Shown here: positions 36,743-46,306 of the stretch, piece after piece
Position numbering within the stretch: the stretch's first letter is position 1
Layout: every line of letters begins with the position of its first letter
NCBI RefSeq assembly: GCF_947490415.1
Contig: NZ_CANLGX010000001.1
Location: forward strand, 620,001-684,000
DNA length: 64,000 nt
Reading direction: 5' to 3'
Source of the DNA: an uncultured Eudoraea sp.
GTDB taxonomy: Bacteria > Bacteroidota > Bacteroidia > Flavobacteriales > Flavobacteriaceae
Program-made: the position numbers and the translations under genes
Notes under the pieces: model-generated
The model's database searches: none
Told to the model about the DNA's origin: nothing
What the model saw: the letters and a program-made list of their open reading frames with translations, nothing else

Positions 36743-36873
36743 ATGCAGTCAGTTCTCCAATCGATCGTTTAGGTCGTTTTAGCAATAAAATGGTTTAAGA
36801 GATTGATATAAAAGTGTTGATGAATCCCCTTTCTTTATGAAAAACAGGAAGTTTCGGCTTCCTGTTTTTTTTT
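36743..36873 (+). ncRNA. Candidate small RNA unit 3
   Basis: About 130 nt, shorter than units 1 and 2. It contains AGTTC near its 5' end (36751) and a C-rich segment AATCCCCTTTC (36823) that could touch the G-rich loops of units 1 and 2. It ends in a strong terminator AAAACAGGAAG/CTTCCTGTTTT (36841-36868) with a long T-run. The assumed 5' end follows the operator phase. Confidence 0.5.
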
Positions 36874-36953
36874 GACTTCAATATATAGGCTTCAAAACAG
36901 CAATCACTTGGCGACCATGGGCTTCATCTTCCCTCAAATATTTTGGGAAAATT
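36836..36953 (-). ncRNA. Possible convergent minus-strand transcript
   Basis: Promoter elements at 36959-36999 point left into the unit 3 terminator, which also has a T-run on this strand. No coding frame in the roughly 118 nt between. It would end against unit 3. Confidence 0.3.
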
Positions 36954-36958
36954 TCCCG

Positions 36959-36999
36959 CAAATATATTATGATGCCAGGTATAGAAATGACTTATCTCA
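36959..36999 (-). promoter_or_regulatory. Fnr-type operator facing left
   Basis: TGA-CTTATC-TCA at 36988-36999 with a perfect minus-strand box TATATTTG (36966 to 36959). Phase is 22 nt instead of 24. The inverted repeat GGGAAA-A-TTTCCC (36945-36957) follows. Confidence 0.5.
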
Positions 37000-37055
37000 T
37001 TTTAACCCGATTTAGATTTTACATCAATAATTTTTTCTTTCTCGTATAGTACGGG

Positions 37056-38561
37056 TCAAGAATCAAGACCAAAGGCATAATATTGTTTTCCGGGCGTATC
37101 TTCATATATACCTTCAAGCATCACGCCGCCCTTTTTATTTTCCAAAATCGCAACCAATTCCTTTATATTGGTCACTTTTTTACCATCAATATGGGTAATG
37201 ATATAACCGGGACGCATTTGAGTACTTTGGCGTAACAGGCCGGGATACAGGTTAACGACTCTTACTCCACCATCTAAATTCAACTTTTTAGCAGTTTCCT
37301 TATCCAGTGTTTCAAAATCAGCACCCAGATAATTGAGCATTTCCACATTTTCCTTTTTCGTAATATCAGTAGTGCCCTTAACGTTTTCAAGAGTGACTTT
37401 AAAATCCTTTTCTTTTCCTTTTCGGTTTACGATGATTGATAATTTGTCTCCCGGTCTGTGCTGGGCTATGATTTCCTGCAATCTTGGAGAAGTGGCAACT
37501 TTTATTCCATCTACTTCGGTGATAATATCCCCGGCTTCGATGCCTGCCTTCTTAGCCGCACTATCCTCTCCCACGTTTTCGACCCAGACCCCTTTAATAA
37601 AATTCATCTCCTTTTCTTTGGCCAAGCCGCCGGTCATGGTCCGTATAGTTACCCCGAGCATTCCCCGCTGTACACTACCATATTTTAAAAGATCGGCAAC
37701 TACTTTGGAGACGATATTGCTGGGTATGGCAAATCCATATCCGCTATAACTTCCTGTTCTGCTTGCGATGGCCGTGTTGATGCCAACAATTTTACCATCA
37801 AGATTAACCAAAGCACCACCGCTGTTACCTGGATTAATGGCCGCATCGGTTTGTATAAAACTTTCCACAGCTAATTTTTCAGGATTGATATTAATATTAC
37901 GTGCTTTCGCACTGACAATCCCTGCAGTAACTGTGGAGTAAAGGCTATACGGGTTTCCGATGGCCAATACCCATTCCCCGATCTCTACTTCGTCAGAATC
38001 GACGAATGACAAATACTGTAGGTTATCTCCTTTGATCTGTAACAACGCAATATCGGTAGTAGGGTCGGCGCCAATTACCGTGGCTTTATAGGTTTCATTG
38101 TCATGAAGGGTAACTTCCAATTCCGTGGCATTATTGATAACGTGGTTATTGGTTACGATATGGCCTTTCGCGTCGATAATGACACCAGAACCTGAACCGT
38201 ACATTGGTTGTTGAGGCATATTCTCCGGCATTTGAAAACGATCTCCGAAAAAATCTCTGAAAAAATCCGGCAATTCGCGGGGCAGCATATCCGAATTTTT
38301 ATCGATGCTGGTCTGAGTAGACCTGATATGTACCACAGCATCTAAAACCTTTTTAGCGGTTTCGGTAAAATCTACCGGTCCGCTTTTGACTTCTTTAACG
38401 TCATTTTTTACCGTTTCTTCATGACTTTTTTGCTCAGCGTATAATTGTAGGCGCTCATCATCCGGACTTTCCTGTTGTCCATTTAAATCTTTACAAGACG
38501 TAAGCGAAACTGATATCGCCGCTATCAATAGTATTCCGATGCCTGTTTTTATTTTTCTCAT
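37056..38561 (-). CDS. HtrA/Deg-family periplasmic serine protease
   Basis: A 501-residue protease-chaperone with a lipoprotein-type signal (SLTSC, lipid on Cys). Trypsin-like domain shows the triad His in IVTNNHVINNA, Asp in DPTTDIALLQI and Ser in INPGNSGGALVN, followed by two PDZ domains (about 290-385 and 405-495). It degrades or refolds damaged envelope proteins. Second gene of an operon 26 bp after a small lipoprotein gene whose promoter carries the Fnr-type palindrome. Probably a stress-specific second copy. Confidence 0.93.
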   Translation of the reverse strand: MRKIKTGIGILLIAAISVSLTSCKDLNGQQESPDDERLQLYAEQKSHEETVKNDVKEVKSGPVDFTETAKKVLDAVVHIRSTQTSIDKNSDMLPRELPDFFRDFFGDRFQMPENMPQQPMYGSGSGVIIDAKGHIVTNNHVINNATELEVTLHDNETYKATVIGADPTTDIALLQIKGDNLQYLSFVDSDEVEIGEWVLAIGNPYSLYSTVTAGIVSAKARNININPEKLAVESFIQTDAAINPGNSGGALVNLDGKIVGINTAIASRTGSYSGYGFAIPSNIVSKVVADLLKYGSVQRGMLGVTIRTMTGGLAKEKEMNFIKGVWVENVGEDSAAKKAGIEAGDIITEVDGIKVATSPRLQEIIAQHRPGDKLSIIVNRKGKEKDFKVTLENVKGTTDITKKENVEMLNYLGADFETLDKETAKKLNLDGGVRVVNLYPGLLRQSTQMRPGYIITHIDGKKVTNIKELVAILENKKGGVMLEGIYEDTPGKQYYAFGLDS

Positions 38562-38586
38562 GACTTTAAATTAATTCTACAATGGT

Positions 38587-39003
38587 TTATCCGTTACTTC
38601 TACTCATATTTCTGTTGCTTCCCGGGGTATTCCGATTGCTCCTGCCTCGATTGGCATTATGCTCGTCATGGTACCCCCGAATGTTATCATCACTATAATC
38701 TCGAATCCGTTCATATCGTGATCGCCTTAAATCGATGTTTCGGTAACGCGGTGGCAATGTGTTGCGCCGTACCCAAACGTTTCCATCCAAATACAGATAG
38801 GTTCTTGCCGACAGATCGTAGTAAATCATGTATTCGGGAAAATAGACATAGCGCACCACCTCTATTCGGTTTGGATAAAACCAGGGTGGCGGCGGATTGT
38901 GGGGTCGAGAAGTAACTACAACCGGGCCACATCTTGCCAATAACAATAAAACTATGACCATAATAAATAGTATTCCTGATTTAAATAGCCCTCTGTTTTC
39001 CAT
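38587..39003 (-). CDS. Small lipoprotein, Tyr/Arg-rich
   Basis: About 138 residues beginning MENRGLFKSGILFIMVIVLL with a lipobox-like LLLARC, so probably lipid-anchored. Mature part has RYVYFPEYMIYYDLSARTYLYLDGNVWVRR, resembling small Bacteroidota proteins with a YxxxxxxYYxxxWV pattern, then an Arg/Asn-rich tail. Function unknown. I start at 39003, which places the start 50 nt from the operator. Co-transcribed with htrA. Confidence 0.72.
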   Translation of the reverse strand: MENRGLFKSGILFIMVIVLLLLARCGPVVVTSRPHNPPPPWFYPNRIEVVRYVYFPEYMIYYDLSARTYLYLDGNVWVRRNTLPPRYRNIDLRRSRYERIRDYSDDNIRGYHDEHNANRGRSNRNTPGSNRNMSRSNG

Positions 39004-39021
39004 CACTTTTAATTTCAATAA

Positions 39022-39064
39022 CAAATTAAAGGGAGGATAGAGAAATTCGAAATGACCTACATCA
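39022..39064 (-). promoter_or_regulatory. Fnr-type operator of lipoprotein-htrA operon
   Basis: TGA-CCTACA-TCA at 39053-39064; minus-strand box TTAATTTG (39029 to 39022) starts 24 nt beyond. Start codon 50 nt away. Confidence 0.7.
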
Positions 39065-39179
39065 TATCAGAATACATGCTTTTAAAATAATTTTGTGATT
39101 GTTCTACGGAAAAATACCCGTGTCCTAATATATGATGATAAAGGATTGTTCAAATAAATACAACGAACCATATAAGGTC

Positions 39180-39269
39180 ATGAAGACTTTAAGCACAGAC
39201 TTGTCAGATACCGTAGAAGCACTATATCAATTTGCAATTTTGGAATGGAATGAAACAAGTGTCAAATAA
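39180..39269 (+). CDS. 29-codon frame overlapping ftsH start
   Basis: ATG at 39180 opens MKTLSTDLSDTVEALYQF and ends 20 nt inside ftsH. It starts inside a half-operator (GGTCATG). Composition looks protein-like. It could be a leader that couples translation of ftsH or a remnant. Confidence 0.35.
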   Translation: MKTLSTDLSDTVEALYQFAILEWNETSVK

Positions 39270-41220
39270 AAATAAAAAAGGAGCATCCAATATTTCGGGA
39301 AGCAATAAAAGCTCCCCTAAACCGCCCTATGGAGGTTATGGTTTCAGTTGGTACTATTTCTTTCTATTTGGACTCATATTGTGGTTTGCTCTCTTTTCCA
39401 ATCCCGTTTCCGGTACCAGGGAAATCAGTTGGTCTTTTTTGCAGGACTCCCTTTTAGCACAACAGGAGGTCGCAAAAATCGTAGTGGTTAACAAAGAATT
39501 TGCAGAAGTCTATATCAAAAAAGATCGCTTGGCAGACCCTAGATATAAAGAGGTCAGAGAAAAATTGTTCAGCACTGAAGTAGGGCCGCAATACCGCATG
39601 AACATAGGATCGGTAGAGACTTTTGAGGACAAATTGCAACGGGCGCAAGAGGATTTTTCCCCTTCAGAAAAAATAAGTGTACAATATGAGACCCGTACCA
39701 GTTGGATCGGCATCCTGTCCTGGCTGTTACCTTTTGGGATTATCATTTTATTCTGGATGTTTATGCTACGGCGAATGGGTGGAAAAGGTACAGGTGGCAA
39801 TCCGCTTTTCAATTTTGGGAAATCAACACCCCATATTTCGGAAAAAGGCACCAAAAGCTCAGCAAGCTTTGAAGATATTGCAGGTTTAAAAGAAGCCAAG
39901 TTAGAAGTCATGGAGGTTGTGGACTTCTTAAAAAATCCTGAAACTTATACGAAGCTAGGCGCTAAAATCCCCAAAGGCGTATTGTTGGTAGGCCCTCCCG
40001 GAACGGGAAAGACTTTAATGGCGAGGGCAGTTGCAGGCGAGGCGCAGGTTCCCTTTTTCTCAATGTCGGGATCCGAATTTGTAGAAATGTTCGTGGGTGT
40101 GGGAGCCTCCAGGGTACGCGACCTCTTTAAAAAAGCCAAAGAAAAAGCACCGAGTATCATATTTATTGATGAAATAGATGCCGTGGGCCGCTCCCGTGGC
40201 AAAGTCAATGCGTTCCAGGCCAATGATGAACGGGAAAGTACTTTGAACCAATTACTTACGGAACTTGATGGCTTCGGCCCCAACACAGGAGTTATTGTAC
40301 TAGCTGCCACCAACCGTCCCGATGTGCTGGACAAGGCCCTGTTGCGCCCTGGAAGGTTCGACCGCCATATCTATCTTGAACTGCCTACCAAAGAGGAACG
40401 AAAAGAAATCTTTGGAGTGCATCTTCGTCCTCTAAAGCTTTCAAAAGATGTAGATGTGGATATTCTTGCTAAACTGAGTCCCGGTTTTTCAGGAGCGGAT
40501 ATTGCCAATATCTGTAATGAGGCTGCACTGATCGCGGCCCGAAAGAAAAAGAAGAAAGTGGAACAAGAAGATTTTATGGAGGCCCGTGATCGGGTCATTG
40601 GTGGTCTGGAACGCAAAAGCAAGATCATCTCGCCCAAAGAAAAAGAAATCGTGGCACACCACGAGGCGGGGCACGCCGTGGTCAGTTGGTATCTTAAAAA
40701 TGTAGATTCTTTGGTCAAGGTGTCCATCATTCCGCGAGGAAAATCTTTAGGTGCTGCCTGGTACCTGCCCGAAGAAAGACAAATTGTAACCAAATCACAA
40801 TTTATGGATCAGATTTGTGCCTCGTTAGGAGGCCGGGCTGCGGAGGAGATAATTTTTGACGAGCCTTCCTCAGGTGCTTTAGACGATTTGGAAAAAGTGA
40901 CAAAACAGGCTTATACCATGGTAGCCTACTATGGTCTGGATGAGGAGATAGGACCAATCAGTTTCTACGACTCCTCGGGACAAAATGAAAGGTTATTAGG
41001 GAAACCCTACAGTGAAAATATGGCGCAACAGATCGACAAGGAAGTAAAGGAGCTTGTGACCACGGCTTATGAAAGAACAAAAAACTTACTGTTGAAACAT
41101 CGTGATGAACTGGAAACACTGGCACAACTTCTCTTAAAACAAGAAGTGGTTGAAAAAGATGATCTGGAGAAGATATTGGGGAAAAGAGGCGTAAAAGAAC
41201 TGTTAGAAAGCAAGGAGTGA
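39250..41220 (+). CDS. ftsH: FtsH membrane-bound AAA+ zinc protease
   Basis: About 656 residues: two N-terminal transmembrane helices (about 35-50 and 150-170) around a small periplasmic domain, AAA+ module with Walker [10 protein letters not shown], Walker [33 protein letters not shown], and a zinc site HEAGH. The start at 39250 ([11 protein letters not shown]) is the first in-frame ATG. It degrades misfolded membrane and cytosolic proteins. Given its setting among Hsp20, HtrA and small RNAs, this is likely an extra stress copy rather than the housekeeping gene. A coiled-coil gene follows 39 bp downstream. Confidence 0.95.
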   Translation: MKQVSNKNKKGASNISGSNKSSPKPPYGGYGFSWYYFFLFGLILWFALFSNPVSGTREISWSFLQDSLLAQQEVAKIVVVNKEFAEVYIKKDRLADPRYKEVREKLFSTEVGPQYRMNIGSVETFEDKLQRAQEDFSPSEKISVQYETRTSWIGILSWLLPFGIIILFWMFMLRRMGGKGTGGNPLFNFGKSTPHISEKGTKSSASFEDIAGLKEAKLEVMEVVDFLKNPETYTKLGAKIPKGVLLVGPPGTGKTLMARAVAGEAQVPFFSMSGSEFVEMFVGVGASRVRDLFKKAKEKAPSIIFIDEIDAVGRSRGKVNAFQANDERESTLNQLLTELDGFGPNTGVIVLAATNRPDVLDKALLRPGRFDRHIYLELPTKEERKEIFGVHLRPLKLSKDVDVDILAKLSPGFSGADIANICNEAALIAARKKKKKVEQEDFMEARDRVIGGLERKSKIISPKEKEIVAHHEAGHAVVSWYLKNVDSLVKVSIIPRGKSLGAAWYLPEERQIVTKSQFMDQICASLGGRAAEEIIFDEPSSGALDDLEKVTKQAYTMVAYYGLDEEIGPISFYDSSGQNERLLGKPYSENMAQQIDKEVKELVTTAYERTKNLLLKHRDELETLAQLLLKQEVVEKDDLEKILGKRGVKELLESKE

Positions 41221-41259
41221 AATTATAGAACAGAATAAACGTATAAAAATTAAGTGATC

Positions 41260-41661
41260 ATGGAAAAAACACAAAAACCGGAAGAAGTAATCTTTAATGA
41301 AGATTTACATTTTGAACACCAACAATGGCGCTCAGAACTTGCATTTTGGGAAGACGAGTTAAAATCCTTTAATAACAGATTAAGTGAACTTGTAACCCGG
41401 TGGACTGATAAAACAGTATTGGCAGAATTGGAACATTATCAAAATGAATTTATCCTTCATGGTGGTGTCATAGACGATTTGCAGGAAACTATTGAGCAAC
41501 ATGAGACCCGTATTGCCGCCCAAACAAAAACAGGACAAGATACTTTAGATGCCCTACTCGTAAAAAGACATCTGGAATTCAGAAACCGTATGGAGACGCA
41601 GCGACAGATCTATGCCGATTTGAAAAAAGCATTTTTTAAGTTTCTTTCAAGATACATGTAA
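41260..41661 (+). CDS. Coiled-coil protein of island family, copy 2
   Basis: About 133 residues, acidic and helical: FEHQQWRSELAFWEDELKSF at the start, a heptad middle, and HLEFRNRMETQRQIYADLKKAFFKFL at the end. It matches the layout of the proteins at 25830-26228 and 47868-48266 (N-terminal H-x(3,4)-W and E-x-FW pattern, C-terminal H-x-x-x-K/R...F). I start at the ATG at 41260; GTG lies two codons upstream. Likely co-transcribed with ftsH. Confidence 0.72.
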   Translation: MEKTQKPEEVIFNEDLHFEHQQWRSELAFWEDELKSFNNRLSELVTRWTDKTVLAELEHYQNEFILHGGVIDDLQETIEQHETRIAAQTKTGQDTLDALLVKRHLEFRNRMETQRQIYADLKKAFFKFLSRYM

Positions 41662-41704
41662 ATAATCTTGATTTATAACTATCTCGACTAAAACAAAATT
41701 AAGC

Positions 41705-41747
41705 TGACCAATGTCATGATTAATTATTTATTGTTATGATACATTAA
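41705..41747 (+). promoter_or_regulatory. Fnr-type operator upstream of CheB/CheR gene
   Basis: TGA-CCAATG-TCA at 41705-41716 with TACATTAA (41740-41747) at the 24-nt phase, an imperfect box. A second, perfect box TAAATTTG at 41808-41815 lies nearer the start codon at 41844, so two promoters are likely. Confidence 0.5.
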
Positions 41748-41843
41748 CACATTATTTATGACGTATGGAGTCCTTTTAAGGCCTCTTTTATATTTTGTGC
41801 TTTTGGTTAAATTTGTCAAAGATCAACCGAGAACAAGATTACA

Positions 41844-44825
41844 ATGGCGAAAAGAAAAACATCGGCTACCAAAAACACAACCAAAAAAGTGCCTCTCAAT
41901 AAAACGGGAAGTACTAGTGTGAAGGAAGACAAATTCCTTATTGTAGGTATGGGGGCATCTGCTGGCGGTCTTGAAGCCTTCAAAGAATTTTTTGCTAATA
42001 TGCCCCAAGATCCGGGAATGGCATTCGTGTTGGTGCAACATCTGGATCCTACCCATAAAAGTCTGATGGTGGATCTCTTAAAAAAACATACCGAAATGCC
42101 GGTATCTGAAGTGAAGGATCGCACTGCAGTTAAACCCAACCATATTTATATCATTCCTCCCAATAAGGATATGGCCATATACAATGGCTCGCTTCGTCTA
42201 ATGACGCCAATCGCAGCCAGAGGTTTTCGAAAACCAATAGATTACTTCTTTCGGTCATTGGCACAAGACCAGACTGAAAGGGCAGTGGGAATCATCTTAT
42301 CCGGTACGGGAACTGAAGGCACTTTGAGCCTTAAGGATATCAAAGGGCATGGGGGTTTATCTATAGTACAAGACCCTGAAACGGCAAAATACGATGGTAT
42401 GCCCAGAAGTGCTGTTGCCGCCGGGGCCGAAGATTTTGTTCTTCCCATCAAAGAAATGCCTAAAATGCTACTCAAATATGGCAAGAACCGAAAACTCAAA
42501 CCCGAAGAAAAACAGACTAAGATTGAAGCCGCGAACGACCTTTTGGACAAAGTTTTTATTCTGTTACGCAATGAAACAGGCTGTAATTTTGGAGATTACA
42601 AAAGCAGTACTGTAATAAGAAGAATAGACAAGCGCATGGCGCTCAATCAAATTGATAAGCTGGAAAACTACTTAAAATACCTTCAAAAAAACCGTGATGA
42701 AGTCATTAAGTTGTTCAGGGAACTACTGATCGGTGTGACCAGTTTTTTTAGAGACAAGGAAGCGTATGATGCCTTGCAAAAGTCTATCATTCCGGAGATC
42801 CTGAATAAAAAAATGGATGGCGATACTATCCGTATTTGGGTGCCCGGTTGTTCAACAGGAGAAGAAGCTTATTCGCTGGTGATTCTATTTGATGAGGCCA
42901 TACGAAAACAGTCCAAAAAACTTAAAGTACAACTTTTTGCCTCCGATCTTGACGGAAACGCCATCAACCTTGCTCGTCAAGGTGTTTATCCCGAGACAAT
43001 CGCAACCGATGTGAACGAAGAACGCCTCTCTCGTTATTTTCAGAGCTACTCGACAACCTTTAGGATAAAGAAAGAGATTAGAGATCAGATTATTTTCGCT
43101 GAACACAACCTGGTTAAGGATCCCCCGTTCTCGAAACAGGATCTGATTAGCTGCAGAAACCTACTGATCTATCTGAACCTCGCTGCGCAAAAAAGAGTAT
43201 TTACCATTTTTGATTATGCCCTAAAACCCGGGGGGATACTTTTTTTGGGCAGTTCTGAATCCTTAGGAGAGTTTGCCAATCATTTTGACATAATCGACCG
43301 AAAACACAAAATATTCAGGCATAAAAATATAGTATTGGCCAAAATGCCCAATATCGGCGAACTTTTCCGGGAGCCAACCAATATAAAAACAGAAAACCCA
43401 TCGCTCTTGAAAATTCAAGCCAAGGAAAATTTAGCCGGAATTACAGAGCGTCTGCTCTTGGCAAATTATGCCCCAGCATGTGCAATTATAAATAATGAAG
43501 GCGATGCAATATATTTTTCCGGAAATACGGGAAAATACCTACAACCCTCTCCCGGCGAGGCAAAGTTGAACGTGATAGACATGGCTCGTGAAGGGCTTAA
43601 AACCGACTTGCGCACCCTTATCTTAAAAACAGGGAAAAGCAAAAAGACCGAAGTAAGAAAAGGTATTACCGTAAAAACCAACGGTAGCTTTCAGACCATA
43701 GACCTCAGAATCAGGCCCTTGAAACCTTCCGGTGTCATTGAAGGCTTTTTCATGGTTACCTTTGAAGATGTACAAAAAGTAAAAAATATACCTTCCAAAG
43801 TCAAACAGACCACTGCCGAGGAAACTTCGGAACTACATGCTTTGGAACAGGAACTTACCGCCACCAAGGAATATCTGCGTTCTACCATAGAAGAACTTGA
43901 AGTCTCAAACGAGGAACTGAAATCGAGTAACGAGGAACTGCAATCAAGCAACGAGGAACTGCAGAGCACAAACGAAGAACTCGAAACCTCGAAAGAAGAA
44001 CTACAGAGCGTCAACGAAGAGATCGTTACGGTAAATACGGAACTTACCTCTAAGATAGATGAGCTTGCACAGGCCTACGACGATATGAACAATCTTTTGT
44101 CGAGTACCGAAATAGGAACTATTTTTTTGGATTCCGATCTTAAAATAAAACGTTTTACGCCCCCCATGACCAAGATAATCAACCTGATCGAGAGCGATGT
44201 GGGAAGACCCGTAGAGCATTTATCATCGAATCTGATTTTTGATGGTTTCGTGAAAGAAGTGAAAAAAGTGCTGAACAAGCTTAGGCCTTTTAACACCTCC
44301 GTAAAAAGTAGCGATGGTACTTGGTATAAAATGCAGATCATGCCCTACCGCACCTCTGAAAACGTTATCGAAGGCGTAGTTATCACTTTTGTCGATATTA
44401 CCCATGAAAAACAATTGGCTGAAGAATTGAAAGAAGCCAAGGAAAACTATGAACATTTGCTCGAAATGTCAAAGACCATTGTCTATACACAGGACAAGGA
44501 TTTAAAATATACCAGTATTGCAAACATACAGTCAGACTTTCAGTTCAGTGCCATGGTTGGAAAAAAGGATGTCGATTTTTTCTCAAAGGAAGATACGGAA
44601 AAACTGGAAAAAATAAAGAAGCAAGTTCTAAAACAGGGAAAGCCCATACGGGAAAATATAGCTCTGAAAATCGGGCATACACAACACTTCTACGATCTTA
44701 TGGTGCGCCCTGTTTATACGGATGAAAAAGTTGAAGGAATCGCCTGTATCTTAATAGATATTACCGAACTTTCAGAAACCGAACGGGCATTGGCAAAACT
44801 TAAAAAACAAAAAAATGGCAGCTAA
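41844..44825 (+). CDS. CheB-CheR-PAS hybrid sensor
   Basis: A 993-residue soluble fusion. CheB methylesterase domain (about 32-215) has Ser in VGMGASAGG and His in VQHLDP; the usual catalytic Asp position reads SGTGTEGT, Glu instead of Asp. CheR methyltransferase domain (about 235-495) has GVTSFFRD, WVPGCSTGEEAYSL and CRNLLIYL. A long coiled coil (about 665-745, repeated SSNEELQS) follows, then two PAS domains (about 745-860 and 870-985). Its last 11 nt overlap the next gene, a histidine kinase, so both act together. There are no chemoreceptors nearby, so it probably modifies other targets. Confidence 0.9.
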   Translation: MAKRKTSATKNTTKKVPLNKTGSTSVKEDKFLIVGMGASAGGLEAFKEFFANMPQDPGMAFVLVQHLDPTHKSLMVDLLKKHTEMPVSEVKDRTAVKPNHIYIIPPNKDMAIYNGSLRLMTPIAARGFRKPIDYFFRSLAQDQTERAVGIILSGTGTEGTLSLKDIKGHGGLSIVQDPETAKYDGMPRSAVAAGAEDFVLPIKEMPKMLLKYGKNRKLKPEEKQTKIEAANDLLDKVFILLRNETGCNFGDYKSSTVIRRIDKRMALNQIDKLENYLKYLQKNRDEVIKLFRELLIGVTSFFRDKEAYDALQKSIIPEILNKKMDGDTIRIWVPGCSTGEEAYSLVILFDEAIRKQSKKLKVQLFASDLDGNAINLARQGVYPETIATDVNEERLSRYFQSYSTTFRIKKEIRDQIIFAEHNLVKDPPFSKQDLISCRNLLIYLNLAAQKRVFTIFDYALKPGGILFLGSSESLGEFANHFDIIDRKHKIFRHKNIVLAKMPNIGELFREPTNIKTENPSLLKIQAKENLAGITERLLLANYAPACAIINNEGDAIYFSGNTGKYLQPSPGEAKLNVIDMAREGLKTDLRTLILKTGKSKKTEVRKGITVKTNGSFQTIDLRIRPLKPSGVIEGFFMVTFEDVQKVKNIPSKVKQTTAEETSELHALEQELTATKEYLRSTIEELEVSNEELKSSNEELQSSNEELQSTNEELETSKEELQSVNEEIVTVNTELTSKIDELAQAYDDMNNLLSSTEIGTIFLDSDLKIKRFTPPMTKIINLIESDVGRPVEHLSSNLIFDGFVKEVKKVLNKLRPFNTSVKSSDGTWYKMQIMPYRTSENVIEGVVITFVDITHEKQLAEELKEAKENYEHLLEMSKTIVYTQDKDLKYTSIANIQSDFQFSAMVGKKDVDFFSKEDTEKLEKIKKQVLKQGKPIRENIALKIGHTQHFYDLMVRPVYTDEKVEGIACILIDITELSETERALAKLKKQKNGS

Positions 44826-46173
44826 AAAGCCATTGCATAACACGTTACGTGACAAAGCGGAGGCCAAAGTCAAAAAATTGCCTCTATCGGCTTTGGACCT
44901 TACCATGGAAAAAGCCAGGGTTATGATGCATGAGCTGGAAGTGCATCAGGTGGAACTCGAGATGCAGAATCAAGAACTGCGCGAGGCACAGCACCGTCTG
45001 GAAGAAGCTCGTGACCAATATACCGATCTATTCGACTTTGCCCCGATAGGCTACCTCATCTTGGACAAAAAAGGTGTAATCAACAACATCAACCTTACAG
45101 CTTGTAATCTGCTGGGTATAGAGCGTGTGCATTTGAAGGGGAAACCCCTCTCGGCCTATATGTTTAGTGGCGAGGCCAATAAACTGTTATTGAAATTGCG
45201 AAAAGCCTTTAAAACTGGTACTTTGCCCGCATTGGAGCTGCATCTGAAACGTAATGGAAATAAAGACTTTACTGCTCTGATTCATGGTATAGTAGTTGTA
45301 GGTGGAAATCAAGATAATCCGTTATGTCGCATTGCTATGCAGGATGTTACTGAACTTCGTGAAGCAGAAGCCCTCCAACAGCGCCATGAAGACCTGCAAA
45401 GAGAAAAGGAAAGCATTCAACAATACAATGAGGAACTGGAGGCCATTGTAAAAAAACGTACGAAAGAACTAAGTGAAGCCCTGGAAGCAGAAAAGCAGAT
45501 CAACGAAATGAAAAGTGCCTTTATAACGATCGCTTCCCACGAACTACGGACACCGATTACCATTATCAAGTCGTCGGTCATTCTTATAGAGAAGTTTAAA
45601 AATCTGGGGCGGTACGATAAAATCGACCCACATGTCGAACACATTAAATCGTCTATCAATAATTTTACTGCAATTCTAGATGATTTTCTTTCCCTCGAAA
45701 AACTAGAAAGGGATGCCGTGAGGGTCAAAAAGGAAAACTTAGAAATTCCAGAATTTATAAAAGACCTCAAGACAGAAATGGAAGGTATTTTAAAACCTGG
45801 ACAACATATTAATTATTACCATGAGGGAAGGACTGAGGTCATACAGGACAAAAATATCCTGCGCCATATAATATTCAACCTGTTGATTAATGCTATAAAA
45901 TACTCAGAAACCGATGTAACCTTGCGTACCCAAACTTTGAACGGGACGTTGACCGTAATGGTGAAGGACGAGGGGATTGGTATTCCCCTTGACGACCAAA
46001 AAAATCTCTTCAAACGATTTTTCAGAGCCAAAAACGTTAAAGATTTTCAAGGTACAGGATTAGGTCTGAGTATTGTTGAACGCTATCTTGATTTGCTGAA
46101 TGGAACCATCCAATTTCAAAGTATACCGGGTAAAGGCAGCACGTTTACGATAACTCTGCCTCAAGATTCCTAA
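44815..46173 (+). CDS. PAS-sensor histidine kinase
   Basis: A 452-residue soluble histidine kinase: coiled coil (about 30-70), PAS domain (about 70-185), second coiled coil, then HisKA with the phospho-accepting His at about 242 in ASHELRTPI and HATPase_c with N box LLINAIKYS, G1 DEGIGIP and G2 GTGLGLSIV. No transmembrane helices. Overlaps the CheB/CheR/PAS gene by 11 nt. A separate single-domain receiver at 34409-34792 is a plausible partner. Confidence 0.92.
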   Translation: MAAKKPLHNTLRDKAEAKVKKLPLSALDLTMEKARVMMHELEVHQVELEMQNQELREAQHRLEEARDQYTDLFDFAPIGYLILDKKGVINNINLTACNLLGIERVHLKGKPLSAYMFSGEANKLLLKLRKAFKTGTLPALELHLKRNGNKDFTALIHGIVVVGGNQDNPLCRIAMQDVTELREAEALQQRHEDLQREKESIQQYNEELEAIVKKRTKELSEALEAEKQINEMKSAFITIASHELRTPITIIKSSVILIEKFKNLGRYDKIDPHVEHIKSSINNFTAILDDFLSLEKLERDAVRVKKENLEIPEFIKDLKTEMEGILKPGQHINYYHEGRTEVIQDKNILRHIIFNLLINAIKYSETDVTLRTQTLNGTLTVMVKDEGIGIPLDDQKNLFKRFFRAKNVKDFQGTGLGLSIVERYLDLLNGTIQFQSIPGKGSTFTITLPQDS

Positions 46174-46225
46174 TCTATTCCTTCCTAAAGTTTTGAAAAA
46201 TTTAACAGTTATTACTTCGGCCAGC

Positions 46226-46268
46226 TGATGTAAATCATTTTAACGCCCATAATGCAATACTAACTTTG
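46226..46268 (+). promoter_or_regulatory. Fnr-type operator of BON gene
   Basis: TGA-TGTAAA-TCA at 46226-46237; perfect box TAACTTTG at 46261-46268 begins exactly 24 nt after it. Best example of the arrangement. Confidence 0.78.
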
Positions 46269-46306
46269 GGCCAGTTTAAAAAAGTTTAATCTAAATTTAT
46301 GTAACC

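Noticed and set aside
36122-36880. Small proteins in the gap after pfkB
   Set aside because: No frame of useful length with a proper start; structure and terminators fit RNA genes better.
39169-39180. Possible operator before ftsH
   Set aside because: Only one half-site (GGTCA) is present; the left half reads CAT and no -7 box is in phase.
43691-44014. Minus-strand Ser-rich frame in the CheB/CheR/PAS gene
   Set aside because: Shadow of the repeated SNEEL codons of the coiled coil; low-complexity mirror without a start signal.
43900-44020. DNA repeats in the CheB/CheR/PAS gene
   Set aside because: They follow from heptad repeats of the coiled coil and are not a separate repeat element.
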